Shown: piece after piece, positions 41,270-49,528 of the stretch
Numbering within the stretch: position 1 is the stretch's first letter
Layout: the number at the start of each line of letters is the position of its first letter
Source of the DNA: RUG14871 sp045539425
Lineage (GTDB): Bacteria > Bacillota_I > Bacilli_A > Erysipelotrichales > Erysipelotrichaceae
Direction of reading: 5' to 3'
Length of the DNA: 59,714 nucleotides
Assembly (NCBI GenBank): GCA_045539425.1
Contig: JAZQFH010000048.1
Coordinates: 1-59,714 of the forward strand
The notes under the pieces: generated by a model
What the model saw: only the letters and a program-made list of their open reading frames with translations
What the model was told of the DNA's origin: nothing
Database searches by the model: none
Program-made: the position numbers and the translations under genes

Positions 41270-42199
41270 TTACTCAAACAGTGCTGTGGAAAGGTAGCGG
41301 TCTCCTCCATCCGGCAGGATCACGACAATCGTCTTTCCTTTATTTTCTTCCCGTTTCGCAAGCTGGACGGCTGCAGCCAGGGCAGCGCCTCCGCTGATTC
41401 CAATCAGGATTCCTTCCAACTTTCCGAATTTCTTTCCGTATTCAAACGCGTCTTCATTTTCAATTGCGATCACTTCATCATAGATATTCCGATCCAATAC
41501 GTTCGGAACGAAGTTCGCTCCGATACCCTGAATCTTATGAGGTCCGGCGACCCCTTTGCTTAAGAGCGGAGAAGTTGCCGGTTCAACGGCGATCACCTTC
41601 ACATCCGGTTTCTTTTCCTTCAGATATTTTCCCGTTCCGCTGAGCGTTCCACCGGTACCGACTCCGGCAACGAAGAGATCCACATCACCATCCGTGTCTT
41701 CAAAGATTTCCGGACCGGTGGTGCGGTAGTGAACGCCCGGATTTGCCATATTGTCAAACTGTCCCGGAATAAAGCTGTTTTCGATTTCCTTTGCCAGCTC
41801 TTCCGCTTTGGCAACCGCTCCTCCCATTCCGAGTTTCCCTTCTGAAAGCACAACTTCAGCACCATACGCTTTTAACAGTTTTCTTCTCTCCACGCTCATC
41901 GTGTCCGGCATGACAAAGATTGCGCGGTAGCCTCTGGCGGCTGCGACGCTTGCCAGTCCGATTCCCGTATTTCCGCTGGTCGGTTCAATAATGACACCCC
42001 CTTGTTTCAGGATGCCCCTCTCTTCCGCATCATCAATCATCGCTTTTGCGACACGGTCCTTGACGCTTCCGGCCGGGTTCTTTGCCTCGACTTTCACTAA
42101 GATTCTTGCAGAGAGTCCTTCTGCCTTCATGAAATTATTCGCCTGTAACAGCGGTGTATTCCCAATCAACTGATCTGCAGATGTATAAATTCTTGTCAT
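41270..42199 (-). CDS. cysK: Cysteine synthase (O-acetylserine sulfhydrylase)
   Basis: PLP enzyme joining O-acetylserine and sulfide to cysteine, 309 residues. The PLP lysine lies in KNPAGSVKDR, the phosphate-binding loop in PTSGNTGIGLA, and GVGTGGTLSGTGKYL and GIGANFVPN fit CysK. Start at 42199 follows GGGGGA. A consensus promoter sits upstream. It is divergent from cysE, which makes its substrate, and co-transcribed with an ECF S component. Confidence 0.93.
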   Translation of the reverse strand: MTRIYTSADQLIGNTPLLQANNFMKAEGLSARILVKVEAKNPAGSVKDRVAKAMIDDAEERGILKQGGVIIEPTSGNTGIGLASVAAARGYRAIFVMPDTMSVERRKLLKAYGAEVVLSEGKLGMGGAVAKAEELAKEIENSFIPGQFDNMANPGVHYRTTGPEIFEDTDGDVDLFVAGVGTGGTLSGTGKYLKEKKPDVKVIAVEPATSPLLSKGVAGPHKIQGIGANFVPNVLDRNIYDEVIAIENEDAFEYGKKFGKLEGILIGISGGAALAAAVQLAKREENKGKTIVVILPDGGDRYLSTALFE

Positions 42200-42253
42200 A
42201 TTGGATTTTTCCCCCTGTCCGATGTATTTCATATCATCCGATATTCTGATTTC

Positions 42254-42282
42254 ATTTTAGATTTGTCATTTTGATCTGTCAA
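42254..42282 (-). promoter_or_regulatory. cysK promoter
   Basis: TTGACA (42277-42282), 17 bases, TAAAAT (42254-42259) on the minus strand. Confidence 0.8.
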
Positions 42283-42321
42283 ATCCTTCGCATTTTCCTT
42301 TCTGAAACATTTTTCATCGCC

Positions 42322-42351
42322 TTGACCATTCCTGTTGGCTTTCGCTATAAT
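42322..42351 (+). promoter_or_regulatory. cysE promoter
   Basis: TTGACC (42322-42327), 18 bases, TATAAT (42346-42351). The predicted start (about 42358) leaves a 91-base leader. Confidence 0.75.
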
Positions 42352-42357
42352 GAAGTC

Positions 42358-42448
42358 ACGGGAAAGAAAGATGAAAATCATGGCATAATGATCTGCTCTA
42401 TCCTGTTTTTCCCGTTATCAACGCATTGTTTTTTTCCGGAGTGAAGAT
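42358..42448 (+). promoter_or_regulatory. Structured cysE leader
   Basis: An 8-bp stem ACGGGAAA/TTTCCCGT (42358-42365 with 42408-42415) begins at the predicted transcript start and encloses ATCAT-N6-ATGAT (42377-42392). A T run (42427-42434) follows just before the SD. No T-box core or known riboswitch is recognised. Confidence 0.45.
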
Positions 42449-43255
42449 ATGAAAAAAGAAGAAGTATTAGCACAGCTGAAACGCATCCGTGACCCTGAAG
42501 TGGAGGATATTGAACATTTGCCCAGCAGAGATCAGGTCCTCATCTGTCTGAAGGAAATCGAGTCTCTGATTTTACCGGACTATTTTCAGTATCAGCAGAA
42601 AGATGCCGATGAGCTCTGGTTTGATTTAGCGCGCAGACTGCCGAAAGAAATCTGCCGTGCCTTAAAGATACACAACGATCCAAGAGATGCCGATGAGCTT
42701 TTTGAAGCCATCACTTCCAAGTTCTCCAAAATCAAACAGCTTGCCTTAACGGATATCCAGGCAATCTATGACGGTGACCCGGCAGCCAAAAGCAAGCAGG
42801 AAGTCATTCTCTGCTACCCCGGCTTTTTCGCCATCTTCATCTACCGCATTGCTCACGAGTTCTACCTGCTGAATATCCCCATCATCCCGCGTATCATGAG
42901 CGAGTACGTTCATGCCAAGACGGGAATCGATATCAATCCGGGTGCCACGATCGGAGAATACTTCTGTATTGACCACGGAACGGGTGTTGTCATCGGGGAA
43001 ACTTCCATCATCGGCCATCACGTCAAACTCTATCAGGGCGTTACGATTGGCGCCAAGAGCTTCAAAATGGATGAAAACGGCTTCCCGGTCAAGGGCGGCA
43101 AGCGTCATCCGAATATCGGCAACAACGTTGTCATCTACGCCAATGCGACGATTCTGGGCGGAGATACCACGATTGAAGACAACTGCATCATCGGCGGTAA
43201 CACATGGATCACCTCCTCCGTATCCGCCGGAGAGAAAGTGATCGTAAACGATTAG
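42449..43255 (+). CDS. cysE: Serine O-acetyltransferase (EpsC/CysE)
   Basis: Acetyl-CoA:serine acetyltransferase making O-acetylserine for CysK, 268 residues. An N-terminal helical domain precedes a left-handed beta helix of hexapeptide repeats (IDINPGATIGEYFCIDHGTG, VVIGETSIIG). The catalytic His pair lies in the DHGTG and GGKRHPNIG blocks. The length and the NGFPVKGGKRHP loop fit the EpsC branch common in Bacillota. Weak SD (CGGAG). Confidence 0.92.
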   Translation: MKKEEVLAQLKRIRDPEVEDIEHLPSRDQVLICLKEIESLILPDYFQYQQKDADELWFDLARRLPKEICRALKIHNDPRDADELFEAITSKFSKIKQLALTDIQAIYDGDPAAKSKQEVILCYPGFFAIFIYRIAHEFYLLNIPIIPRIMSEYVHAKTGIDINPGATIGEYFCIDHGTGVVIGETSIIGHHVKLYQGVTIGAKSFKMDENGFPVKGGKRHPNIGNNVVIYANATILGGDTTIEDNCIIGGNTWITSSVSAGEKVIVND

Positions 43256-43281
43256 ACTTCCATACGTAACCTTTCAAATAT

Positions 43282-43323
43282 AAAGCGATTCTAAGAAGCG
43301 AAGCTTCCGCGGGTCGCTTTTTT
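43282..43323 (+). terminator. cysE terminator
   Basis: AAAGCGA / TCGCTTT outer stem with an inner hairpin, then a T run. Confidence 0.65.
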
Positions 43324-43361
43324 CATGAACATGGTTTTCTCTATGATACAGGGTTCAATAA

Positions 43362-43387
43362 AAAGTCCTGCATTTCTGCAGGACTTT
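43362..43387 (-). terminator. uppP terminator
   Basis: AAAGTCCTGC / GCAGGACTTT perfect hairpin with T residues on the minus strand. Confidence 0.87.
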
Positions 43388-43394
43388 AGGATCA

Positions 43395-44207
43395 TTACTT
43401 TTTAATAAAGAAGAAGAGGATCACCAGAATACCGAGTGCGATCCGGTAAATACCGAAGATGCGGAAATCGTGCTTCTTGATGTAATCCAGTAAGAAGCGG
43501 CAGGCGACAAGCGATGTGAAGAACGCTACGATTACGCCGACGATCAGTACGACCACTTCCGTACCCGTGTAATAGAAGCCGTATTTCATCAGTTTCAGCA
43601 AGCTCTCCCCTGCCATCACCGGGATTGCCAGGAAGAAGGAGAATTCCGTCGAAATGACGCGGTCAATTCCCAGTAACATTCCGCCTAAGATTGTTGAGCC
43701 AGAGCGGGAAGTTCCCGGAATCACGGCCAGACACTGGAAGAGACCTACTTTCAGGGCATCCAGATAGCTCAGATCTTCCAGCGTTGTTACGCGGAATTTC
43801 TTTTTCTGGCGGTTCTCAAGATAGATGTAGATGACACCATAAACAATCAGCATCAGCGCAATGATCAGCAGATGATCCGGAATCAGATCTCCCAGAAGCA
43901 GACCGACAATTCCTGCCGGGATGCATCCGACGATGATTTTTGACCATAAAAGCCAGACTTCCAGTCGCTCGTATTTCGATTTGGAAAAATCAAATGGCCA
44001 TAATTTATCAAAACTGATCGTGATGATCGCAAGAATCGCTCCGAGCTGAATCACCGTAAAGAACAGATCACGGAATCCGTCCGAAACATTCAACTTGATG
44101 AATTCGTTGATAATCACCATATGACCCGTCGAGCTGATCGGCAGCCATTCGGTAATACCCTCAACGATTCCCAGGATAATTGCTTTTAGTATCTCCAGTA
44201 TAATCAT
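43395..44207 (-). CDS. uppP: Undecaprenyl-diphosphatase UppP/BacA
   Basis: Membrane phosphatase that recycles undecaprenyl diphosphate to the monophosphate lipid carrier for wall synthesis; increased levels give bacitracin tolerance in other species. 270 residues, about eight TM. Catalytic signature blocks EGITEWLPISSTGH (residues 16-29) and PGTSRSGSTI are intact. Start follows an AAGGGGG SD, with a TATAAT about 35 bases upstream. Confidence 0.94.
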   Translation of the reverse strand: MIILEILKAIILGIVEGITEWLPISSTGHMVIINEFIKLNVSDGFRDLFFTVIQLGAILAIITISFDKLWPFDFSKSKYERLEVWLLWSKIIVGCIPAGIVGLLLGDLIPDHLLIIALMLIVYGVIYIYLENRQKKKFRVTTLEDLSYLDALKVGLFQCLAVIPGTSRSGSTILGGMLLGIDRVISTEFSFFLAIPVMAGESLLKLMKYGFYYTGTEVVVLIVGVIVAFFTSLVACRFLLDYIKKHDFRIFGIYRIALGILVILFFFIKK

Positions 44208-44263
44208 AAGAACCCCCTTATCATTACCTTAAAATTATAACATTTTTAGTGTATCATATAAAT

Positions 44264-44557
44264 ATGAAACGTTATTATATCCTCTTCAAAGGGCAGGTAC
44301 AGGGTGTCGGATTCCGTTACACCGCACAGATGCTTGCAAAAAAACATGATTTGACCGGATGGGTCAGAAACCTGGATGACGGTGATGTCGATATGGAAGT
44401 ACAGGGTGATGAGATGGAAATCCATAAGATGATCCGCTCCCTTTATACCTCTTCCCGCTGGATCAAGATCGATAATCATTTCATGAAGGAAAAGCCGCTG
44501 GTAGACGGGGAACGTTCGTTCCGTTCCATCTACGGAGGCAGAGACTATTACTTTTAG
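44264..44557 (+). CDS. acyP: Acylphosphatase
   Basis: Hydrolyses carboxyl-phosphate bonds of acyl phosphates. 97 residues, the usual length. The catalytic Arg is in QGVGFRYTA and the catalytic Asn in GWVRNLDDG. I start at 44264 (MKRYYILFKGQVQGVGF). There is no SD; TATCAT (44252-44257) ends six bases before the ATG, another leaderless candidate. A second ATG at 44249 would add five residues and overlap the -10 box. Confidence 0.92.
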   Translation: MKRYYILFKGQVQGVGFRYTAQMLAKKHDLTGWVRNLDDGDVDMEVQGDEMEIHKMIRSLYTSSRWIKIDNHFMKEKPLVDGERSFRSIYGGRDYYF

Positions 44558-44566
44558 ATAAAGAAA

Positions 44567-44597
44567 AACTCCCGTTTCCGGGAGTTTGTTTTTTTTA
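44567..44597. terminator. Terminator shared by acyP and tRNA-Val
   Basis: AAACTCCC / GGGAGTTT hairpin with T-rich flanks on both strands. Confidence 0.83.
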
Positions 44598-44599
44598 CA

Positions 44600-44675
44600 T
44601 GGTGGAGACTAAAGGACTCGAACCTTCGACCCTCTGCTTGTAAGGCAGATGCTCTCCCAACTGAGCTAAGCCTCC
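44600..44675 (-). tRNA. tRNA-Val(TAC)
   Basis: 76 bases with CCA, acceptor GGAGGCT with a G-T pair, anticodon loop CTTACAA. Confidence 0.95.
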
Positions 44676-44752
44676 GCGTGCTTAAATATATTAACATAAT
44701 TGACTGGTTCTTTCAACTGTTAATTTCCGCTCATTTACGTTATAATGTCCGT

Positions 44753-45169
44753 ATGTATAAAGTATCCAATACGCGTGCCATCACGCGAAAACAACGTTTC
44801 CATAAAGCCCTGCTCTTCGGAATACCCGCTTCCATTCTGCTCGGACTGGCTTACGGCATTCTGCAGAGCCTCTTACCCGTCTCCATCTATTACCTCTTTG
44901 TGTTAGTCGGTTATCTGATCGGAGAAGTCGTCAAGAATTTCGGCAGAGGGGTTCAGATCTACTTTTCCATTCTGGGAGCCGTACTCGCTGTTGTCAGCTT
45001 TATCATTGCGGATATCTACAGCTATTACGGATTCTACGGATTTTTACCCGCACACCTGCCGCAGAGCCTGGCAACGGTGTTCACGACCCTGTTTGCCTTC
45101 CCGAATCTCGGAATTCTCTTCCGGGCGGCCGGGATCTACGTGGCGTTCTCCAATTCACGCGTTGTCTAA
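44753..45169 (+). CDS. Unrecognised four-TM protein
   Basis: A 138-residue basic-N-terminal membrane protein with hydrophobic stretches near residues 20-40, 46-60, 68-90 and 105-130. Family not recognised. Start at 44753: a perfect TATAAT (44741-44746) ends six bases before the ATG and no SD exists, so the transcript is probably leaderless. Upstream in-frame sequence runs into the divergent tRNA-Val promoter and is rejected. Confidence 0.65.
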   Translation: MYKVSNTRAITRKQRFHKALLFGIPASILLGLAYGILQSLLPVSIYYLFVLVGYLIGEVVKNFGRGVQIYFSILGAVLAVVSFIIADIYSYYGFYGFLPAHLPQSLATVFTTLFAFPNLGILFRAAGIYVAFSNSRVV

Positions 45170-45176
45170 AACAAGC

Positions 45177-45207
45177 AAACGGCTGAAATTGTCTCAGCCG
45201 TTTTTTT
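45177..45207. terminator. Terminator between the four-TM gene and kbl
   Basis: AAACGGCTGA / TCAGCCGTTT perfect stem with T residues after it, also serving kbl on the other strand. Confidence 0.85.
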
Positions 45208-46401
45208 CTATTTCATCTCTTCACGTACTTCCTTAAAGCACTTTACAATGAAGTCGATATCCTCTTTGGTATGGTTGGCGCAGACCTGGGTACGGATCCT
45301 CGCTTTTCCCTTCGGTACGACCGGATAGGAGAATGCGACAACATACACGCCCTTCTCGACCATTCTGCGGGCAAATTCCGCCGTTGTTTTCTCATCATAG
45401 AACATGACCGGAACACACGGATGTTCTCCCGGGATGATATCAAAGCCTTCCTCGACCAGACGCTTCCGGTAGTAAAGCGTGACATCTTCCAGATGGTCTC
45501 TGAGCGCCGTGCTCTCTTCCAGCATGTTGAACATCTCGATGCTGGCGCCCGCAATTGCCGGTGCCAGTGAATTGGAGAAGAGGTACGGTCTGCTTCTCTG
45601 ACGTAACAGATCGATGATTTCCTTTCTGCCGCTGGTGTATCCGCCGCTCGCTCCGCCCAATGCCTTGCCAAGCGTGCCGGTGATAATGTCGACTCTTCCC
45701 ATCACATCGCAGTATTCCTGGGTTCCTCTGCCGTGCTTGCCGACAAAGCCCACCGCATGGGAGTCATCCACCATGACCAGCGCCTCGTATTTGTCCGCCA
45801 GATCGCAGATTCCCTTCAGGTTACAGATAATCCCGTCCATGGAGAAAACGCCGTCTGTCGCAATCAGTTTGATTCTGGCGCCGTTTGCGTCAGCTTCCTG
45901 CAGTTTGCTTTCGAGATCCTGCATATCGTTGTTTTTATAGCGGTAACGTTTTGCCTTGCATAAACGGATCCCGTCGATGATGGAGGCATGGTTCAGCTCA
46001 TCCGAAATGACCGCATCCGCCTCTGTCAGAAGCGTTTCAAATAAGCCGCCGTTGGCATCAAAGCAGGAGGAATAGAGGATCGTATCATCCGTTTTCAAGA
46101 AGTGTGAGATCTTCGCTTCCAGCTGTTTGTGAATATCCTGGGTTCCGCAGATGAAACGGACGGATGCAACACCGTATCCCTTTTCATCGTATGTCTTTTT
46201 TGCCGCGGCAATTAAACGCGGATTGTCACCTAATCCCAGATAGTTGTTGGCACACATGCATAACAGTCTTCTGCCATCCTGCATGGTGACGTAAGCTCCC
46301 TGCGGAGAAACATATGGCAGTTCTCCCTTGAACAGCCCTGCTTCCTTTATTTCCTCTACCGTATTACGATAGCTGTCTAATACTTCTTTTCTGCTCAGCA
46401 T
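45208..46401 (-). CDS. kbl: Glycine C-acetyltransferase (2-amino-3-ketobutyrate CoA ligase)
   Basis: PLP enzyme of the alpha-oxoamine synthase family, 397 residues, splitting 2-amino-3-oxobutyrate with CoA to glycine and acetyl-CoA. Typical blocks: CANNYLGLGDNPRLI, SSCFDANGGLFETLL, DDSHAVGFVGKHGRGTQEY and PLP lysine in TGTLGKALGGASGGY. The start at 46401 follows AAGGAG and sits one base after the tdh stop, so it works directly with Tdh in threonine catabolism. Confidence 0.93.
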   Translation of the reverse strand: MLSRKEVLDSYRNTVEEIKEAGLFKGELPYVSPQGAYVTMQDGRRLLCMCANNYLGLGDNPRLIAAAKKTYDEKGYGVASVRFICGTQDIHKQLEAKISHFLKTDDTILYSSCFDANGGLFETLLTEADAVISDELNHASIIDGIRLCKAKRYRYKNNDMQDLESKLQEADANGARIKLIATDGVFSMDGIICNLKGICDLADKYEALVMVDDSHAVGFVGKHGRGTQEYCDVMGRVDIITGTLGKALGGASGGYTSGRKEIIDLLRQRSRPYLFSNSLAPAIAGASIEMFNMLEESTALRDHLEDVTLYYRKRLVEEGFDIIPGEHPCVPVMFYDEKTTAEFARRMVEKGVYVVAFSYPVVPKGKARIRTQVCANHTKEDIDFIVKCFKEVREEMK

Positions 46402-46402
46402 C

Positions 46403-47476
46403 TTATTCTCCTTCCCAATCATGAATCCTGCTCCAGTCCAGAATCACCTTTCCGGACTGACCGCTCAGCATGGCATCAAATCCCTTCTGGAAATCACGGA
46501 TATCAAAGCGATGCGTAATAATGGAGGAAATATCGAGTCCCGCCTGCAGCATCACCGTCATTTTATACCAGGTATCCCATACCTTCCGTCCGTAGATTCC
46601 CTTCATGGTAAGCCCGTTGAAGATAAATGTCTCAAGATCCACGTTTGTTTTTGTCGTCTGTAATCCCAGTAAAGCGATCTTGCCGCCGTGTTTCATATTG
46701 GCAATCATGCTGTGCAGAGCCGCTTCACTGCCGGACATTTCCAGACCGACGTCAAAGCCTTCCGTCATACCCAGTTCCTTCATGACGTCTTCCAGCTTTT
46801 CTTCCTTCAGGTTGACCGTACGCGTCGCACCGAGCTTTTTGGCCAGGTTGAGACGGTACGGGTTGAAGTCCGTAATCACGACGTGTCTCGCTCCGGAGAA
46901 CTTGACGATCGCTGCAGCCATGCAGCCGATCGGACCGGCACCGACAATCAGCACATCTTCTCCCAGCGTATCATAGATCAGAGCCGTATGTGTGGCATTG
47001 CCGAACGGGTCAAAAATGGAATACATCTCTTCCGGAATATTCGGATTGCACGGCCAGACGTTGGACTGCGGAATGACCAGATACTCCGCGAAGGCACCGT
47101 TGCGGTTGACACCGACACCCTTGGCATCCTTGCAGTTTTCCTTGTGTCCTTCCAGACAGTTCCGGCACTTGCCGCAGGTGATATGACCTTCCCCGCTGAC
47201 CAGATCGCCGACTTTGAATCCTCTGACGCCCTCACCGACTTCAACGATCTCGCCGACATACTCGTGGCCGATCGTGAGTCCGACTGGAATGGTATGCTGA
47301 GCCCAGTCGTTCCACTGATAGATGTGAACGTCCGTGCCGCAGATTGCGGTCTTGTGGATCTTGATCTTCACGTCATTCGGTCCGACTTCCGGGATTTCCA
47401 CCCGTTTCATCCAGATACCGACTTCCGCTTTATCTTTGACAAGAGCCCACATTTTACCGTCATTTAAAACTGACAT
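46403..47476 (-). CDS. tdh: L-threonine 3-dehydrogenase (zinc type)
   Basis: Medium-chain zinc alcohol dehydrogenase family, 357 residues, oxidising threonine to 2-amino-3-oxobutyrate with NAD+. The catalytic zinc site includes ICGTDVHIYQWNDW and GHEYVGEIVEVG; the structural zinc site is CGKCRNCLEGHKENC. The Rossmann motif is GAGPIGCMAAAI. The tdh-kbl pair is the standard two-step path to glycine plus acetyl-CoA. SD GGGAGG; two TATAAT boxes upstream. Confidence 0.93.
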   Translation of the reverse strand: MSVLNDGKMWALVKDKAEVGIWMKRVEIPEVGPNDVKIKIHKTAICGTDVHIYQWNDWAQHTIPVGLTIGHEYVGEIVEVGEGVRGFKVGDLVSGEGHITCGKCRNCLEGHKENCKDAKGVGVNRNGAFAEYLVIPQSNVWPCNPNIPEEMYSIFDPFGNATHTALIYDTLGEDVLIVGAGPIGCMAAAIVKFSGARHVVITDFNPYRLNLAKKLGATRTVNLKEEKLEDVMKELGMTEGFDVGLEMSGSEAALHSMIANMKHGGKIALLGLQTTKTNVDLETFIFNGLTMKGIYGRKVWDTWYKMTVMLQAGLDISSIITHRFDIRDFQKGFDAMLSGQSGKVILDWSRIHDWEGE

Positions 47477-47598
47477 ACTGAAAACACCCTCCCGAGATTA
47501 TAAGTTATTGTGAAATGATGATATCTTTCATATCTATTTTTATTATATCACGTCGTTATTATCACGAACACCCGCAGTCCCTTTTTCCCATAGAAAAA

Positions 47599-47616
47599 GC
47601 AGGCATCTCTGCCTGC
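47599..47616 (-). terminator. Nitroreductase gene terminator
   Basis: GCAGGCAGAGATGCCTGC with TTTTTC on the minus strand. Confidence 0.82.
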
Positions 47617-47620
47617 CTGA

Positions 47621-48136
47621 CTATAACTCTTTTACCAGTTCTTCTTTCGGACGCTTGGTCGTATGGTTCGGTGTCGGAGCACTGTCTTCGGAAGCGTATC
47701 CCAAAGGCATCAGAAGAACGCTGCGTTCCGTTTCGGGAATGCAGAAGGCTTTTTCCGTTTCCGTATTCGGGAAGAAATTGACCCAGCATGTTCCCAGACC
47801 CAGATCCGCTGCTTCCAGCATGGCATGAGATGCGACGATTGCGACATCTTCCACACCGGATACGACTCCGGCTTCCAGCGGATTTTCCCACTGTTCCTCT
47901 TTCTGATATGTGAAGAGCAGTACGATTGGTGCGTTGAATGCGCAGCGGGTGATTCCGCGGATCTTCGCCAGAGCTTCTTCACTCTTCAGAACATAAATAC
48001 GGAACGGCTGATTGTTTTTTGCCGTTGGTGCATTTAAAGCAGCTTGCAGCACTTTGTTCAGTTTTTCTTCTTCCACCGCTTTTTCCGCATATTTCCGCAC
48101 GGAATAGCGCTGTTCCATCAATTGTAAGAATTCCAT
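47621..48136 (-). CDS. Nitroreductase-family flavoprotein
   Basis: A 171-residue FMN-dependent nitroreductase-fold protein. The N-terminal RYSVRKYAEKAV, AALNAPTAKNNQPFRIYV and C-terminal LMPLGYASEDSAPTPNHTTK match. The family reduces nitro, quinone or enone compounds with NAD(P)H; the physiological substrate is unknown. SD AAGGAG. Monocistronic. Confidence 0.87.
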   Translation of the reverse strand: MEFLQLMEQRYSVRKYAEKAVEEEKLNKVLQAALNAPTAKNNQPFRIYVLKSEEALAKIRGITRCAFNAPIVLLFTYQKEEQWENPLEAGVVSGVEDVAIVASHAMLEAADLGLGTCWVNFFPNTETEKAFCIPETERSVLLMPLGYASEDSAPTPNHTTKRPKEELVKEL

Positions 48137-48210
48137 AGTATCGGTATCTCCTTTTACTACCTACATTTTATCATAGGACACACCTCGACACGTCTGAATT
48201 GCATAAGAAA

Positions 48211-48235
48211 ACCGGTCAGCCTAGCGCTAACCGGT
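48211..48235 (-). terminator. Terminator of the Opp operon
   Basis: ACCGGT arms (48211-48216 and 48230-48235) with an inner GCGCTAGGC region and TTTTC on the minus strand. It includes the stop codon of the last gene. Confidence 0.65.
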
Positions 48236-48490
48236 GATTTTCTTAAAAAACAGATACATCAGCAGAATCACGGAACCAAGTCCGAAGATGTAGGCAAAGC
48301 CTACCAGAAGAGCAGCTTTCAAAGCGCCCAGAACTGCCCAGAATGTCTGTTCCTTTGTGTACTGAACCGGTTCTTCTCCCTGCGGGATTTCCGGTTTACG
48401 GAACATGTTTTTCAGACTCGGGCGTTCAAAATCGCTCATATCGGCGATTACGCGGCCGTCATCTTCAAAATCATTCTTATTTTGCATCAT
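48227..48490 (-). CDS. Small single-TM protein at the end of the Opp operon
   Basis: An 87-residue protein: 55 polar residues (acidic start, then PEIPQGEEPVQYTKEQTFWA) followed by one TM helix and a Lys-rich end FFKKITG. Family not recognised. Its ATG overlaps the oppF end by 14 bases, so it is translated with the transporter and could be an accessory membrane subunit. Confidence 0.7.
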   Translation of the reverse strand: MMQNKNDFEDDGRVIADMSDFERPSLKNMFRKPEIPQGEEPVQYTKEQTFWAVLGALKAALLVGFAYIFGLGSVILLMYLFFKKITG

Positions 48491-49526
48491 ATAAGTGACA
48501 TCTTACGTAATGTCCAGGCTCAAGTTCCTTCTGAATCGGAGCAACCGTCTTGCAGATTTCCATGCATTTTGCACAACGCGTATGGAATTTGCAGCCTTTT
48601 GGCGGGTTTGCCGGGGAAGGAATGGAGCCTTCCAGGATAATACGGTTTGTCTTCACCGTCGGATCCGGTACCGGTACGGCACTGAGCAGTGCTTCCGTAT
48701 ACGGATGGAGCGGGTTGTTGAAGATCTGATCCGTTTCCCCGTATTCCACTAAGTCGCCGAGGTACATGACACCGACGGAGTCGGAGATATGTTCAACAAC
48801 GGACAAGTCGTGGGAAATGAACAGGTATGTCAGGTGATACTGATCCTGCAGATCCTTTAACAGGTTGATAATCTGAGCCTGAATGGAAACGTCCAGTGCA
48901 CTGACCGGTTCGTCACAGACGATGAATTCCGGATTCAGTGCAAGTGCACGTGCAATACAGATTCTCTGACGCTGACCGCCGCTGAATTCATGCGGGTAAC
49001 GGTCTTTATGGAACGGCTGCAGACCGCAGTTGTCCATGATTCTGTCAAGATATGCTTCATATTCGCTTTCCGGGACGATACCGTGTTCTCTGACAGCTTC
49101 ACCGATGATTTCACCAACCGGTAAACGCGGAGACAGAGAAGAGAACGGGTCCTGGAAGATGATCTGCATCTTTGTTCTCTGTTTACGGAGTTCTTCATGA
49201 CTCATGTCATAAACTTCCTTGCCGTTGAAGAGAACCTGGCCGCTTGTCTTTTCACCGGATAAACGGAGAATGACACGGCCTGTTGTAGTTTTACCACAGC
49301 CGGACTCACCGACAAGACCCATTGTGGTACCGCGTTTGATATTGAACGTGATACCGTCAACTGCCTTGACATAACCGACTGTCTGGTTGAAGAAGCCGCC
49401 CTTGATCGGGAAGTATTTCTTCAGGGCATTGACCTGCAGAATGTAATCCGGATTCGGTTCGATCGGTGTGAATTCCTTGTCAATGTATAAAGGATTATTC
49501 GGATCAAGAATTTTCTTTTCTGACAT
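48477..49526 (-). CDS. oppF: Oligopeptide ABC transporter ATPase OppF
   Basis: A 349-residue ATPase. Walker A GESGCGKTT, Q-loop IIFQDPFSSLSPR, signature FSGGQRQRICIARAL and Walker B FIVCDEPVSALD are intact. The C-terminal oligo_HPY part has cysteines GCKFHTRCAKCMEIC that may hold an iron-sulfur cluster, as proposed for some OppD/F proteins. It starts two bases after the oppD stop codon. Confidence 0.93.
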   Translation of the reverse strand: MSEKKILDPNNPLYIDKEFTPIEPNPDYILQVNALKKYFPIKGGFFNQTVGYVKAVDGITFNIKRGTTMGLVGESGCGKTTTGRVILRLSGEKTSGQVLFNGKEVYDMSHEELRKQRTKMQIIFQDPFSSLSPRLPVGEIIGEAVREHGIVPESEYEAYLDRIMDNCGLQPFHKDRYPHEFSGGQRQRICIARALALNPEFIVCDEPVSALDVSIQAQIINLLKDLQDQYHLTYLFISHDLSVVEHISDSVGVMYLGDLVEYGETDQIFNNPLHPYTEALLSAVPVPDPTVKTNRIILEGSIPSPANPPKGCKFHTRCAKCMEICKTVAPIQKELEPGHYVRCHLYDAK

Positions 49527-49528
49527 GA

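Noticed and set aside
46688..47467. 259-codon frame opposite tdh
   Set aside because: Antisense shadow of a conserved dehydrogenase.
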